Shown here piece after piece: positions 1 to 8,140 of a stretch of DNA of 64,000 bases; position 1 is the stretch's first letter; each line of letters opens with the position of its first letter. Position numbers and translations under genes: made by a program. Source of the stretch: JAMXLO01 sp963812075 (GTDB taxonomy: Bacteria; Pseudomonadota; Alphaproteobacteria; Acetobacterales; Acetobacteraceae); assembly GCA_963812075.1 (NCBI GenBank), contig CAWETN010000007.1:310001-374000 (forward strand), given 5' to 3'. Under the pieces are notes generated by a model that was not told the origin of the DNA, ran no database searches, and worked only from the letters and a program-made list of their open reading frames with translations.

Positions 1-1
1 C

Positions 2-1135
2 GATGGGCTGGGCGGGATCTACCCGGCGATCGCCAACAGCGTGATGATGCTCGACACGCTGGGCCGTCCGCCGGAGCATCCGGATGCGGCGATCGCCTGG
101 CGCGCGGTCCGCAAGCTGCTGGTGGTGGAGGCGGATCGTGCCTACTGCCAACCGTGCCTGTCGCCGATCTGGGACACCGGGCTCGCCGGCCATGCGGTGG
201 CGGAACTGGGCGGCGACACCGACGTACTTTGTGCCTGGCTACGCGAGCGGCAGATCCTCGACGTGGTCGGCGACTGGTCGGTGCGGCGGCCCGGGCTGCG
301 GCCGGGTGGGTGGGCGTTCCAGTACGCCAATCCGCACTACCCGGACGTCGATGACACGGCGGTGGTGGGCATGCTGCTGCATCGCAACGGCGATCCGGCT
401 TACGCCGAGGCGATCGCGCGCGCGCGCGAGTGGATCATCGGCATGCAGTCCTCGGATGGCGGCTGGGGCGCGTTCGAGCCGGAGAACACGCATCTCTATC
501 TCAACAACATCCCGTTCGCCGACCATGGCGCGCTGCTCGACCCGCCGACTGCCGATGTCACCGCCCGCTGCGTGTCGTTCCTGGCGCAGATCGGCATGCC
601 GGCGGACGATCCGGTGATGGTGCGTGCGCTCGGGTTCCTGCGGCGCGGGCAGGAGACGGAGGGAAGCTGGTTCGGCCGCTGGGGCACCAACTACATCTAC
701 GGCACCTGGTCTGTGCTGTGCGCGCTCAACGCCGCCGGCATCGCAGCCGACGATCCGGCGGTACGGCGCGCGGTGGCGTGGCTGCTCGAAGTGCAGCGTG
801 CCGACGGCGGCTGGGGCGAGGACGAGGAGACGTACCGCGACGCCCCACACGGCCGCTACAAGGAGAGCCTGCCGAGCCAGACGGCGTGGGCGCTGCTCGG
901 GCTGATGGCAGCAGGCGAGGCGGACAACCCTGCGGTCGCACGCGGCGTCGAGTACCTGACCGCGACGCAGGAGGCGGACGGCGGGTGGCGCGAACTGCCG
1001 TACAACGCGGTGGGTTTCCCGCGGGTGTTCTATCTGCGCTACCACGGCTATCGCTGGTACTTTCCGCTGCTTGCGCTCGCGCGCTATCGCAATCTGCGCG
1101 GCGGCAACACGCGTCGCGTGGCGTATGGCTTCTGA
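2..1135 (+). CDS. shc: Squalene-hopene cyclase, C-terminal part (5' end outside window)
   Basis: Cyclises squalene to hopene/hopanol, the committed step of hopanoid synthesis, at the inner membrane. The reading frame is open from base 2, so the start lies upstream and roughly half of the usual ~650 residues is visible. The catalytic DxDD motif appears as DVDD at 344-355, followed by TA as is typical. QW repeats follow, for example near QSSDGGWG, VQRADGGWGED and TQEADGGWREL, which are the terpene-cyclase barrel-stabilising motifs. The stop lies about 100 bases before an hpnG-type gene on the same strand, the usual order in hopanoid operons. The family assignment is firm; the missing N-terminus cannot be judged. 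Confidence 0.95.
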   Translation, partial: DGLGGIYPAIANSVMMLDTLGRPPEHPDAAIAWRAVRKLLVVEADRAYCQPCLSPIWDTGLAGHAVAELGGDTDVLCAWLRERQILDVVGDWSVRRPGLRPGGWAFQYANPHYPDVDDTAVVGMLLHRNGDPAYAEAIARAREWIIGMQSSDGGWGAFEPENTHLYLNNIPFADHGALLDPPTADVTARCVSFLAQIGMPADDPVMVRALGFLRRGQETEGSWFGRWGTNYIYGTWSVLCALNAAGIAADDPAVRRAVAWLLEVQRADGGWGEDEETYRDAPHGRYKESLPSQTAWALLGLMAAGEADNPAVARGVEYLTATQEADGGWRELPYNAVGFPRVFYLRYHGYRWYFPLLALARYRNLRGGNTRRVAYGF

Positions 1136-1142
1136 CAACGCT

Positions 1143-1226
1143 GCTCCCCGTCCCCTCGCGAGAGGGGCCAGGGTTCGTGACACCGGCCCACTCCCCCCTG
1201 CGCCCTTCCGCAAGGGGAGGGGGAGC
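1143..1226. repeat. Interspersed palindromic element, copy 1
   Basis: An 84-base G+C-rich element fills most of the gap between shc and hpnG. Its ends are inverted (gctcccc at the left, ggggagc at the right) and it contains two short hairpins: cccctc / gagggg around a GCGA loop at 1152-1167, and ccctt / aaggg around 1203-1216. The right half resembles the elements at 6960-6997 and 33940-33964. It looks like a REP-type intergenic repeat. As mRNA it could act as a processing or stability element between the two hopanoid genes, but that is inference. Confidence 0.6.
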
Positions 1227-1241
1227 AAAAGAAGCATCGGA

Positions 1242-1901
1242 GTGGTCGTCGGGATGGCGGCGGAGGCACGGATCGTGCGTCGCCTGGAATGGCGCGTGGC
1301 GATCGGCGGCGGCAGCGCAGCCGGGGCGCACGAGGCCGCGCGGCGGCTCATCGAAGACGGCTGCGATGCACTGGTGAGCTTCGGTCTGGCTGCCGGGCTG
1401 GACCCGGCGTTGCGGCCCGGCGCGCTGATCGTCCCTTCGCTGGTGGTGGTCAGCGGCGATGGCCGGGCCAGGCCCAGCCATGACGGAGAAATTACCGATC
1501 CAGAGATCAGCCGCATGCTCGGCGGTGCGACGGCGCACACGCTGCTTGGCCTGGATTCAGTCGTGGCGACGGTCGCCGGGAAGCGTGGCCTGCACGAAGC
1601 CACATTCGCCGCCGCAGCCGACTTAGAGAGCGGCGCGGTCGCGTGCGTCGCCGCGCAGCAAGGCGTGCCGTTCGCTGTCCTGCGCGCGATCTGCGACCCG
1701 GCGGAGCGTACGCTGCCACCGGCGGCGCTGGTCGCGCTCGATGCGCATGGCGCGATTGGCATTGGTCGCGTGGTTCGCTCGCTCCTGGCGCGACCTGCGC
1801 AATTGCCCGGCCTGTTCGCGCTGGCCGCGGACGCCGCTGCCGCGCGGCGTGCCCTCACTGCGCGGGTCAGGCAGATACGGCGGGCCGCGGCTGCCCAGTG
1901 A
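1242..1901 (+). CDS. hpnG: Hopanoid-associated phosphorylase, HpnG-like
   Basis: Member of the nucleoside phosphorylase family that acts on adenosylhopane, removing adenine to give (phospho)ribosylhopane on the way to bacteriohopanetetrol-type side chains. About 219 residues, normal for HpnG. Visible motifs are the small-residue loop AIGGGSAAGAHEAAR near residue 25, the conserved SFGLAAGLDPALRPG segment, and DLESGAVA near residue 128, equivalent to the D(M/L)E(S)GA substrate-binding segment of nucleoside phosphorylases. The start is uncertain: GTG at 1242 follows a GGAGGGGGAG stretch but this lies within the repeat, and ATG at 1254 is the alternative. Position directly after shc supports the role. 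Confidence 0.85.
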   Translation: MVVGMAAEARIVRRLEWRVAIGGGSAAGAHEAARRLIEDGCDALVSFGLAAGLDPALRPGALIVPSLVVVSGDGRARPSHDGEITDPEISRMLGGATAHTLLGLDSVVATVAGKRGLHEATFAAAADLESGAVACVAAQQGVPFAVLRAICDPAERTLPPAALVALDAHGAIGIGRVVRSLLARPAQLPGLFALAADAAAARRALTARVRQIRRAAAAQ

Positions 1902-1941
1902 ATGCACTCACAGCCAGGCTGGTCGGAGTCCTGTAGTGGTC

Positions 1942-1961
1942 GTTCGCGGGGCGATGCGAAC
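1942..1961. promoter_or_regulatory. Short inverted repeat upstream of the double-glycine peptide gene
   Basis: GTTCGC at 1942-1947 and GCGAAC at 1956-1961 form a perfect 6-base inverted repeat separated by 8 bases. It ends six bases before the Shine-Dalgarno of the small peptide gene. It could be an operator half-site pair or an RNA hairpin in the leader. No neighbouring regulator suggests a partner, so the role is unassigned. Confidence 0.3.
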
Positions 1962-1977
1962 ACGATGAGGACACATC

Positions 1978-2127
1978 ATGCGCCAACAGCAAACGGACGA
2001 CCCCACGGCCGAGAATTCGGTTGCTCCGAGCGAGCCGGTTGAACTGAACAAGGAGGAGTTGCAGCACGTCGCCGGCGGGATCAATCCGCAGCCGCTGCCT
2101 CCGGGACACGACACGCACGCCTGGTAG
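1978..2127 (+). CDS. 49-residue peptide with double-glycine leader (candidate secreted/RiPP-like peptide)
   Basis: Start ATG is set by a GAGG Shine-Dalgarno seven bases upstream. The N-terminal 34 residues are polar and end in LNKEELQHVAGG, which fits the consensus of double-glycine leaders (L...EL..V.GG) cleaved by C39 peptidase-ABC exporters or used as RiPP leader signals. Cleavage after GG (residues 33-34) would release a 15-residue proline-rich tail, INPQPLPPGHDTHAW. No Cys, Ser/Thr-rich core, transmembrane segment or modification enzyme is visible. No C39 transporter or maturation gene lies in the window, so any exporter would be elsewhere. The gene is isolated between hpnG and a convergent dehydratase gene. 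Function unknown; I recall similar NPQPLPP tails in small alphaproteobacterial proteins but cannot verify this here. Confidence 0.7.
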   Translation: MRQQQTDDPTAENSVAPSEPVELNKEELQHVAGGINPQPLPPGHDTHAW

Positions 2128-2141
2128 GCGAACGGTCGCGA

Positions 2142-3338
2142 TCAACCGGCGTAGACTTCAGCCTGCGCCTCGATCTTCGCTGCATCGAGGTCCATGCCGA
2201 GACCGGGCAGCGTCGGCGGCACGAAGTGGCCCTGCTGCGGCGTGATCGGGTTGGCCAGGAAGTGCTGGTTAATTGCGTTCCACTTCACCAGATACTCCTG
2301 GATCGGGGTCAGCATCGGCGACTGCGCCAGCGAGAAATGCAGTCCTGCCGGCGTTGAATGGCCGTGCGGGATCACCACGAGATCGTGCACCGAGGCATAG
2401 GCGGCGATCTTCAGTGTCTCCGACAGGCCGCCCGCCCAGTAGATGTCCGGCTGCAGCACGTCGAGCGCCTCGGCATCGATGAAGCGCTTGAAACCCCAGC
2501 GCGTGTATTCGTGCTCCGCGCCGGACAGTGGGATCTGCGTGCGCTCCTTGATGCGGCGGTAGCTGTCGATGCGGTCCGGCATCACGCATTCCTCGAGCCA
2601 GCGTGGGCGGTATTCCGCGATGCGCTCGGCCAGCTCCACCGTGTAGATCGGATCGAACGACTGCCAGCAGTCGAGCATGATGTCGTAGTCGTCGCCCAGT
2701 GTCTCGCGCAGCGTGCGCACCAGTTCGACGTTCTTGCGCAGCCCATCGGGGCCGCTCATCGGGCCGTGGCGGAAGAACCATTTCTGCGCCGGATAGCCCA
2801 GCGCCTTGTACTCGGTCGCGCGCTCGCGCACGCGGCCCATGTCGAGCACCGAGAAGCCGAGCATCGAGGCATAGGCCGGAACGGCATCGCGCGTCGGCCC
2901 GCCGAGCAGTCGGAACACCGGCTGGCCCAGCCAGCGGCCCTTGAGGTCCCACAGCGCGCAGTCGACGGCGCTGATTGCCAGCATCGCGTCGCCCTGGCGG
3001 CCGTGCACCATGATGCGGTGCATCTGATCCCACAGTTTCTCGTGCGCGACGGGGTCCTGGCCCAGGATGATCGGGCGCAGACGTTTCGCCACGAAGGCGG
3101 CCACCATGTCGGGCAGCGGGCCAGCGATGCCGATTGGCCCTTCGTCGGTCTCGATGCGGACGAAGTACTGTTCCAGGCGGAAATGCTCCGCGTCGATCTG
3201 GATGCCGCCTTCGAAGTCGTTGCGTGTACGATACTCGGGATAGATGTCGATCGGCCGGACCAGTCGCTCCTCCCAGAACGGCCCGGTGGTGTGCATGGTG
3301 CCGGTGAGCCGGAGCAGCCGAACCGCGGTGATCTGCAT
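2142..3338 (-). CDS. Mandelate racemase/muconate lactonizing-family dehydratase, L-rhamnonate dehydratase-like
   Basis: Enolase-superfamily sugar-acid dehydratase of 398 residues. After an N-terminal capping domain, the barrel shows the metal-ligand strands expected for acid-sugar dehydratases: IMLDCWQSFD (Asp), RWLEECVMPD (Glu) and PLSGAEHEYT (Glu), followed by the conserved LQPDIYWAGGLSET and VIPHGHST (His at the end of strand seven). These spacings match L-rhamnonate dehydratase (RhmD) better than mandelate racemase, so water loss from a 6-deoxy-hexonate or related aldonate is the best guess; the exact substrate is not fixed by sequence. The start at 3338 (MQITAVRLL) is preferred over an upstream in-frame ATG because the family begins here. 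A short gene ends 13 bases upstream on the same strand. Confidence 0.85.
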   Translation of the reverse strand: MQITAVRLLRLTGTMHTTGPFWEERLVRPIDIYPEYRTRNDFEGGIQIDAEHFRLEQYFVRIETDEGPIGIAGPLPDMVAAFVAKRLRPIILGQDPVAHEKLWDQMHRIMVHGRQGDAMLAISAVDCALWDLKGRWLGQPVFRLLGGPTRDAVPAYASMLGFSVLDMGRVRERATEYKALGYPAQKWFFRHGPMSGPDGLRKNVELVRTLRETLGDDYDIMLDCWQSFDPIYTVELAERIAEYRPRWLEECVMPDRIDSYRRIKERTQIPLSGAEHEYTRWGFKRFIDAEALDVLQPDIYWAGGLSETLKIAAYASVHDLVVIPHGHSTPAGLHFSLAQSPMLTPIQEYLVKWNAINQHFLANPITPQQGHFVPPTLPGLGMDLDAAKIEAQAEVYAG

Positions 3339-3351
3339 CTTCCGCCGGCGG

Positions 3352-3567
3352 TCAGTGCTGCGGCGTGAGCAATTCTGCGGGCCGGAGCTGCGCCTCGGTG
3401 ACCACGCGCTCGTGTCCATCCTGCACGTTCTTCACCCGGTACTGCAGGTCACGGCCCTCGTCCGGCAGCGCCCGTACAATCGTGTAGGCACCGGCCGGCA
3501 CGTGGCGTTCAAGCCGGTTGGGCATGAGGTGGACGGTCTGTCCGACCTTGAAGCGATGGCGCGACAC
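3352..3567 (-). CDS. Small conserved hypothetical protein
   Basis: A 71-residue basic cytosolic protein beginning (V/M)SRHRFKVGQTVHLMP. GTG is chosen as start because it has an excellent AAAGGGG Shine-Dalgarno six bases upstream; the longer in-frame extension has none. The pattern of an FKVGQ.V opening, a central YTIVRALPDEGRDLQYRVK and a closing VV.E.QLRP looks like a small beta-barrel (SH3-like or KOW-like), and I recognise the type as a recurring alphaproteobacterial protein of unknown function. It lies just upstream of, and is probably cotranscribed with, the sugar-acid dehydratase, though a functional link is not evident. Confidence 0.7.
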   Translation of the reverse strand: MSRHRFKVGQTVHLMPNRLERHVPAGAYTIVRALPDEGRDLQYRVKNVQDGHERVVTEAQLRPAELLTPQH

Positions 3568-3721
3568 GATGACCCCTTTCCAGCCGTCAGCGGGCGGACT
3601 GGGCCCTTGACGATATCTGCCCAATATGTGTGCTCCGGCAAAAAATGCCAGCAAAAACCGGGCGATCCGCGGCGCTGGGCAGGGCTCGCGCGTCGTTCGT
3701 CGGCATCAGCGTCTCTACAAC

Positions 3722-4795
3722 CTAGGGCTGCCGGATCAGCGGTCCTGCGACCAGTGCGGCCCCGGAGAGGGCGACGGTCACAGCGACGCGATCGCCAGCG
3801 GCCAGCGGCCTGTGCACCTCCTGGCAGACGGCGAAGAGCTCCTTCGGGAGTCCCTCGACGGATACCCAGTATTCCATATGGCTGCCGAGATACGCAGCCT
3901 TCACCACCTGCCCGCAAAGCCCATCGCCAACCGGTGACAGCAGCAGCGCGTGGGGGCGGATCGAAAGTTCGGCTGCGCCTTCGGCCGCATCGTGGTGCGG
4001 CAGTGTCAGTTGCAACGACACGAGGCGCACCGACGCCATGTCGCCTTGCCGGCTTTCGATCGTCACCGGAACGATGTTGGCGTCGCCGATGAAGTCGGCG
4101 ACGAAATGGCTGTTCGGCTGCTCGTACAAGGCGCGCGGTGTGCCGTCCTGCGCGACGCGTGCCATGCTCATGACCAGGATGCGGTCGGAGATCGCCAGTG
4201 CCTCCTGCTGGTCGTGCGTGACGTACACGGCGGTGAGCGACAGGCTCTGCTGGATCTCGCGAATCTCCTCGCGCACGTGCCGGCGCAGCTTCGCGTCGAG
4301 GTTCGACAGCGGTTCGTCGAACAGCAGCACCTTCGGCTCCAGCACGATGGCGCGCGCCACCGCGACGCGCTGCTGCTGGCCGCCGGACAGCTCGCTGGGC
4401 AGGCGCGCACCGTAGCCGGCAAGCCCGACCAGCGCGAGCTTGGACTGCGCCAGTTCGACTGCCTGCGCCTTGCGCATGCCGGAGGCACGCAGCCCGTAGC
4501 AGACGTTCTCCAGCACCGTCATGTGCGGAAACAGCGCGTAGGACTGGAACACCATCGACACGTCGCGCTCGGCGGCCGACAGCAGCGTGACGTCGTCGCC
4601 GTCGATCAGGATCTGCCCGCTGGTCGCCTGTTCGAGCCCGGCGATCAGCCGCAGGATCGTCGTCTTGCCGCAACCGGAGGGACCGAGCAGCGTGACCAGC
4701 GTGCCGCGCTCGATGGCGAGGCTGACCGTGTCGAGTGCGGTCACGTTGCCGAAGCGCTTGCTGACCGCGCGGAATTCGACGGCAGGCGAGGTCAT
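3722..4795 (-). CDS. ABC transporter ATP-binding protein, Fe3+/polyamine/phosphonate type
   Basis: Cytoplasmic ATPase of a binding-protein-dependent importer, 357 residues. Walker A is GPSGCGKTT at residues 38-46, the signature is LSGGQQQRVAVARAI near residue 137, and Walker B with D-loop is LLFDEPLSNLDAKLR near 158, with the switch His in VYVTHDQQEA. The C-terminal ~120 residues form a TOBE-type domain, as in FbpC/PotA/PhnT ATPases. The start ATG overlaps the permease stop by four bases (ATGA), indicating translational coupling. With the fused permease and binding protein upstream it completes a COG1840-COG1178-COG3842 importer. Substrate could be ferric iron, a polyamine or a phosphonate; sequence alone does not decide. 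Confidence 0.9.
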   Translation of the reverse strand: MTSPAVEFRAVSKRFGNVTALDTVSLAIERGTLVTLLGPSGCGKTTILRLIAGLEQATSGQILIDGDDVTLLSAAERDVSMVFQSYALFPHMTVLENVCYGLRASGMRKAQAVELAQSKLALVGLAGYGARLPSELSGGQQQRVAVARAIVLEPKVLLFDEPLSNLDAKLRRHVREEIREIQQSLSLTAVYVTHDQQEALAISDRILVMSMARVAQDGTPRALYEQPNSHFVADFIGDANIVPVTIESRQGDMASVRLVSLQLTLPHHDAAEGAAELSIRPHALLLSPVGDGLCGQVVKAAYLGSHMEYWVSVEGLPKELFAVCQEVHRPLAAGDRVAVTVALSGAALVAGPLIRQP

Positions 4796-7020
4796 GTGCG
4801 GGCCAGCGCGATGTCGGCGTCCACCGCCGGCGCCGCGGCGCGGCGGCCGATGCGGCGCTCGCCGACCAGCAGCTGGATCAGCAGCAGGACCGACAGCATG
4901 ACGATCACCAGCATCGCCGAATAGACGATGGCGACGCCGTAATCGCCCACGTCGGCGCGACCGACGATGTAGACGGTGGCGAGGTTGTAGCGCCCGGTGA
5001 CCAGGAAGATCACCGCGCTCACCGCGGTGACGGCGCGCACGAAGCTGTAGACCATCGCAGTGACGATCGCCGGCCGCAGCATCGGCAGGATCACCCGCAT
5101 CAGGGTGCCGAACGAGCGCGCGCCCAGGGTCAGCGACGCCTCATCGAGGCTGCGGTCGATCTGGCTCAGGTTGGCCAGTCCGGCACGGATGCCGACCGGC
5201 ATGTTACGGAACGCGAAGGCGATGGCGATGATCGCGCCGGTGCCGGTGAGCGATATCGGCGGCACGTTGAACGCCAGGATGTAGGCGACGCCGATCACCG
5301 TGCCGGGGATCGCGAAGCTCATCATCGCCAGGAACTCGAAGGTGCGGCGGCCGGGGAACTGCTGGCGGTCCAGCAGCCACGCGGTGAGGATGCCGAGTGC
5401 CGTGGTGAACGGCATGGCGATCAGCGCGACCTTCATGGTGACGATGAACGACTGCCACGCCGAGCCCGAAAGGAACCAGCCGCCGACGCCCTTCTCGATC
5501 GAGAACGCGGTCCAGAAATACTCCAGCGTCGGCGTGTTGTCGCGGCCGACCGAGACGACGAAACCGCCTGCCAGGATCATGCCGTACACCGCGATCGTCA
5601 GCAGCAGCCACGGCACGATCACCGCGTAGCACGACAGCCGCACGCCGGTCGGCAGCGGTGCGGGGATGCCGGCGTGGCCCTTGCCCGCGACGGTCGCGTA
5701 GCTGCGCTGGCCGAGCCAGAAGCGCTGCGCCAGGAAGGCGGTCAAAGTGAACGCGAGCAGCACGATGGCGAGCACCGCCGCGCGGCCCTGGTCGTGCGAG
5801 GCGCCGACGACGGCGAAGAAAATGTCGGTCGAGAGCACGTTGAAATTTCCGCCGATTACCAGGGGATTGGCGAAGTCGGCCATGCTCTCGATGAAGCCGA
5901 TCAGGAAGGCGTTGGCGAGACCCGGCCGGATCAGCGGCAAGGTGATGGTGCGGAAGGTGCGCCAGGGGGTGGCGCGCAGCGTCTGCGACGCTTCCTCGAG
6001 GCTCGGCGCGACACCTTGCAGGACGCCGAGCAGCACCAGCATCGCGATCGGGGTGAACGCCAGGACCTGCGCGATGGTGATGCCGGGAATGCCGTAGATC
6101 CAGCGGCTGCGCGGGATGTCGAGCAGGTTGCCGATCCATACCGTGACCATGCCGGCGCGGCCGAACAGCAAAATGAGCGCCAGGCCGATGACGAAGGGCG
6201 GGGTGATGATCGGCAGGATGGAGAGCACGCGCAGCAGCGGCTTCATCGGCATGCGCGTGCGCAGGGCGACCAGCGCGAAGGCGAGGCCGAGGAAGGTGGT
6301 GAGCACGCCGACCAGTGTCGCCTCCGCCACGGTGTGCCAGGCGACGCCGCAGCTTCGGTCGCCCGACACGCAGTCGAGGCTCCAGATCGACGCGTTGAGC
6401 AGCTTGCCGGCGAACAGCGCGGGCGCGAAGCCGCCGTCGTCGTCGCGCACCGCGGAGGCAAGGATGCAGAGCACCGGGTAGAAGACGAACAGCGTGATCA
6501 GGCCGACCACCAGCAGGATGGCGCTGACCACGAACACGTCGCCCTTGCAGGCGCCGAGGCGGGCTAGGCCGTAGGCAAGCAGCATGAGGCAGACGAGCGC
6601 ATAGAGTGCGGCACCCCAGCCCATCGCCGGCTGCGTCGGTCCGCTGCCGAACAGCGCGGTCAGCCAGGCATAGGCCCAGCCGCGATGGATGATCAGCAGG
6701 CCCTGCACGACGAGCCATGCCAGGCCCGCGGCGGAGGCGGCGGCCAGGGCGCGCGGCCTGGCCACGCCGACCGACGCGAAGAGCGCCAGCAGCAGGGGCA
6801 GCGCAAGCGGCCACAGCCAGGGCACGTCCGAGAGCAGGGCAGGCGGCGAGACGCGCTCATCCAGGCCGTACCATGGCAGCAGCAGCAGCGATGCCGCGCC
6901 GGCGAAGAGCCAGGCGGCAACGAAGCGCGGCGGCAGGAATGAAGCTGACGGATGGAGCGGTCTCCCCGTCCCCGGGCGCGAGGGGAACGGGGGAGACGTT
7001 GTGCCGCTCGCGGAAGGCAT
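4792..7020 (-). CDS. Fused double permease of Fe3+-type ABC importer (FbpB-like)
   Basis: Inner-membrane permease of about 742 residues with two BPD_transp_1 halves in one chain, the arrangement of FbpB/SfuB and 2-aminoethylphosphonate permeases. Each half carries an EAA coupling loop: EEASQTLRATPWRTFRTITLPLIRPG in the first half (conserved EEA...TLPL), and the DEASLTLGARSFG stretch in the second. About a dozen hydrophobic segments are visible, including an extended N-terminal set before the first half. ATG at 7020 starts two bases after the binding-protein stop, but the first ~15 residues are translated from a palindromic repeat (6960-6997), so the true start may be further in. The stop overlaps the ATPase start. 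Confidence 0.88.
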   Translation of the reverse strand: MPSASGTTSPPFPSRPGTGRPLHPSASFLPPRFVAAWLFAGAASLLLLPWYGLDERVSPPALLSDVPWLWPLALPLLLALFASVGVARPRALAAASAAGLAWLVVQGLLIIHRGWAYAWLTALFGSGPTQPAMGWGAALYALVCLMLLAYGLARLGACKGDVFVVSAILLVVGLITLFVFYPVLCILASAVRDDDGGFAPALFAGKLLNASIWSLDCVSGDRSCGVAWHTVAEATLVGVLTTFLGLAFALVALRTRMPMKPLLRVLSILPIITPPFVIGLALILLFGRAGMVTVWIGNLLDIPRSRWIYGIPGITIAQVLAFTPIAMLVLLGVLQGVAPSLEEASQTLRATPWRTFRTITLPLIRPGLANAFLIGFIESMADFANPLVIGGNFNVLSTDIFFAVVGASHDQGRAAVLAIVLLAFTLTAFLAQRFWLGQRSYATVAGKGHAGIPAPLPTGVRLSCYAVIVPWLLLTIAVYGMILAGGFVVSVGRDNTPTLEYFWTAFSIEKGVGGWFLSGSAWQSFIVTMKVALIAMPFTTALGILTAWLLDRQQFPGRRTFEFLAMMSFAIPGTVIGVAYILAFNVPPISLTGTGAIIAIAFAFRNMPVGIRAGLANLSQIDRSLDEASLTLGARSFGTLMRVILPMLRPAIVTAMVYSFVRAVTAVSAVIFLVTGRYNLATVYIVGRADVGDYGVAIVYSAMLVIVMLSVLLLIQLLVGERRIGRRAAAPAVDADIALART
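6960..6997. repeat. Interspersed palindromic element, copy 2
   Basis: A 38-base inverted repeat with gtctccccgt at the left and acgggggagac at the right, around a gggcgcga-type loop. It is related to the elements at 1143-1226 and 33940-33964. It sits inside the first codons of the predicted permease, immediately after the binding-protein gene, so the operon's intergenic hairpin appears to have become part of a coding sequence, or else the real permease start is downstream of it. Confidence 0.55.
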
Positions 7021-7022
7021 GC

Positions 7023-8052
7023 CTATTTCGGCGCGTTCTTCACCTCGTTCGTCCACTTGCCGAGCAGCCGCTTGCGCGTATCGGACGAACCGTACTTGGC
7101 GAAGTCGTACTCGATCAGCTTGATCTTCGAGAGGTCGGGCGCCTCCGGCGGCACCGGGGTCGCGGGATTGGACGGGATCTGGAAGCTTCCCGTCGTGGCG
7201 GCGATCTTCTGCGCCTCCGCCGTCAGCGCCCAGTCGTAGAACTTCTTCGCCTCGTCCATGTGCTTGGCGCCGGCGATCAGGCTGAGCGAGCCGATCTCGT
7301 AGCCGGTGCCCTCGCACGGCGAAACAACCGCGACCGGCTTGTTGTGCTCGGCCACGTCGATCACGTCGTGCTGGAATGCGATGCCGACCAGCGTCTCGCC
7401 TTGGCCCGCGGCCAGCGCCGGCGCGGCGCCCGCCTTGGTATACTCGTTGATGTTCCGGTGCAGCGCCTTGAGGTACTCGAAGCCCTTCTCCTCGCCCATC
7501 AGCTGCACCATCGTCGCCAGCATGGTCCACGCGGTGCCGGACGAGTTGGGATCGGCCATCTGCACCTCGCCCTTGAACTCGGGCTTGATCAGGTCGGCCC
7601 AGCACGCGGGCGGCGTCATCTTGCGCTTCTTGATGTCTTCGGTGTTGTAGCCGAAGCCGAGTGCGCCGAGGTAGAGCCCGACCGTGCGGTTCTGCGAGCG
7701 CTGCGCCTGGCGCTGTGCCCAGTCGCGCAGCTTCGGCAGCATCGGCGAACTTGTACGGCTCGGTGACCTTTTCGTCCGCCGCCTGGAGATGGGGATCGCC
7801 GGTGCCGCCGAACCATACGTCGCCATGCGGGTTGTCCTTCTCGGCGCGAACGCGCGCATAGACCTCGCCCGCGCTCATGCGTGTCATGTCGACCTGGACG
7901 CCGGTCTCCTTCTGGTACGCGGTGGCGACCGCGCGGCACCACTTCTCGTCGACGCCGCAGTACATGACGAGTTGTCGCTGGGCCTGCGCCTGGGACGCCA
8001 TCGCCACGAGCGCGAGGGCGGCTGCGAAGCCGACGCGATGCGAGATACCCAT
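7023..8052 (-). CDS. ABC importer periplasmic substrate-binding protein (frameshifted)
   Basis: COG1840-type binding protein of the importer encoded downstream. The start at 8052 (MGISHRVGFAAALALVAMAS) has a GGGAGGGGGG Shine-Dalgarno and gives a classical signal peptide ending QAQA. Mature N-terminus QLVMYCGVDEKWCRAVATAY is followed by GDVWFGGTGDPHLQAADE, typical of the family. At about 7743 the frame changes: the chain continues in a second frame from MLPKLRDWAQ through GFGYNTEDIKK to the stop at 7023. One extra base (or two missing) between TTCGCC and ATGCTG explains this. Together the halves make ~340 residues, normal length, and both are well conserved, so I treat it as a likely sequence error rather than a dead gene. 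Confidence 0.8.
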
Positions 8053-8140
8053 GTTCCCCCCTCCCGGTGGCTGGCAGGTGCGCCAGGCCGCCGGATAGGA
8101 GCCTGTCTGCGGCGTCTCCGCAATAGACCCGCGAGCAGAA

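Noticed and set aside
239..1963. Long minus-strand open frame opposite shc and hpnG
   Set aside because: Arg/Ala-rich shadow translation of G+C-rich DNA; shc and hpnG motifs lie on the plus strand.
3607..3630. Sigma70-like promoter (TTGACG ... TATGTG)
   Set aside because: Spacing between the two boxes is about 11 bases, too short, and orientation does not suit the genes.
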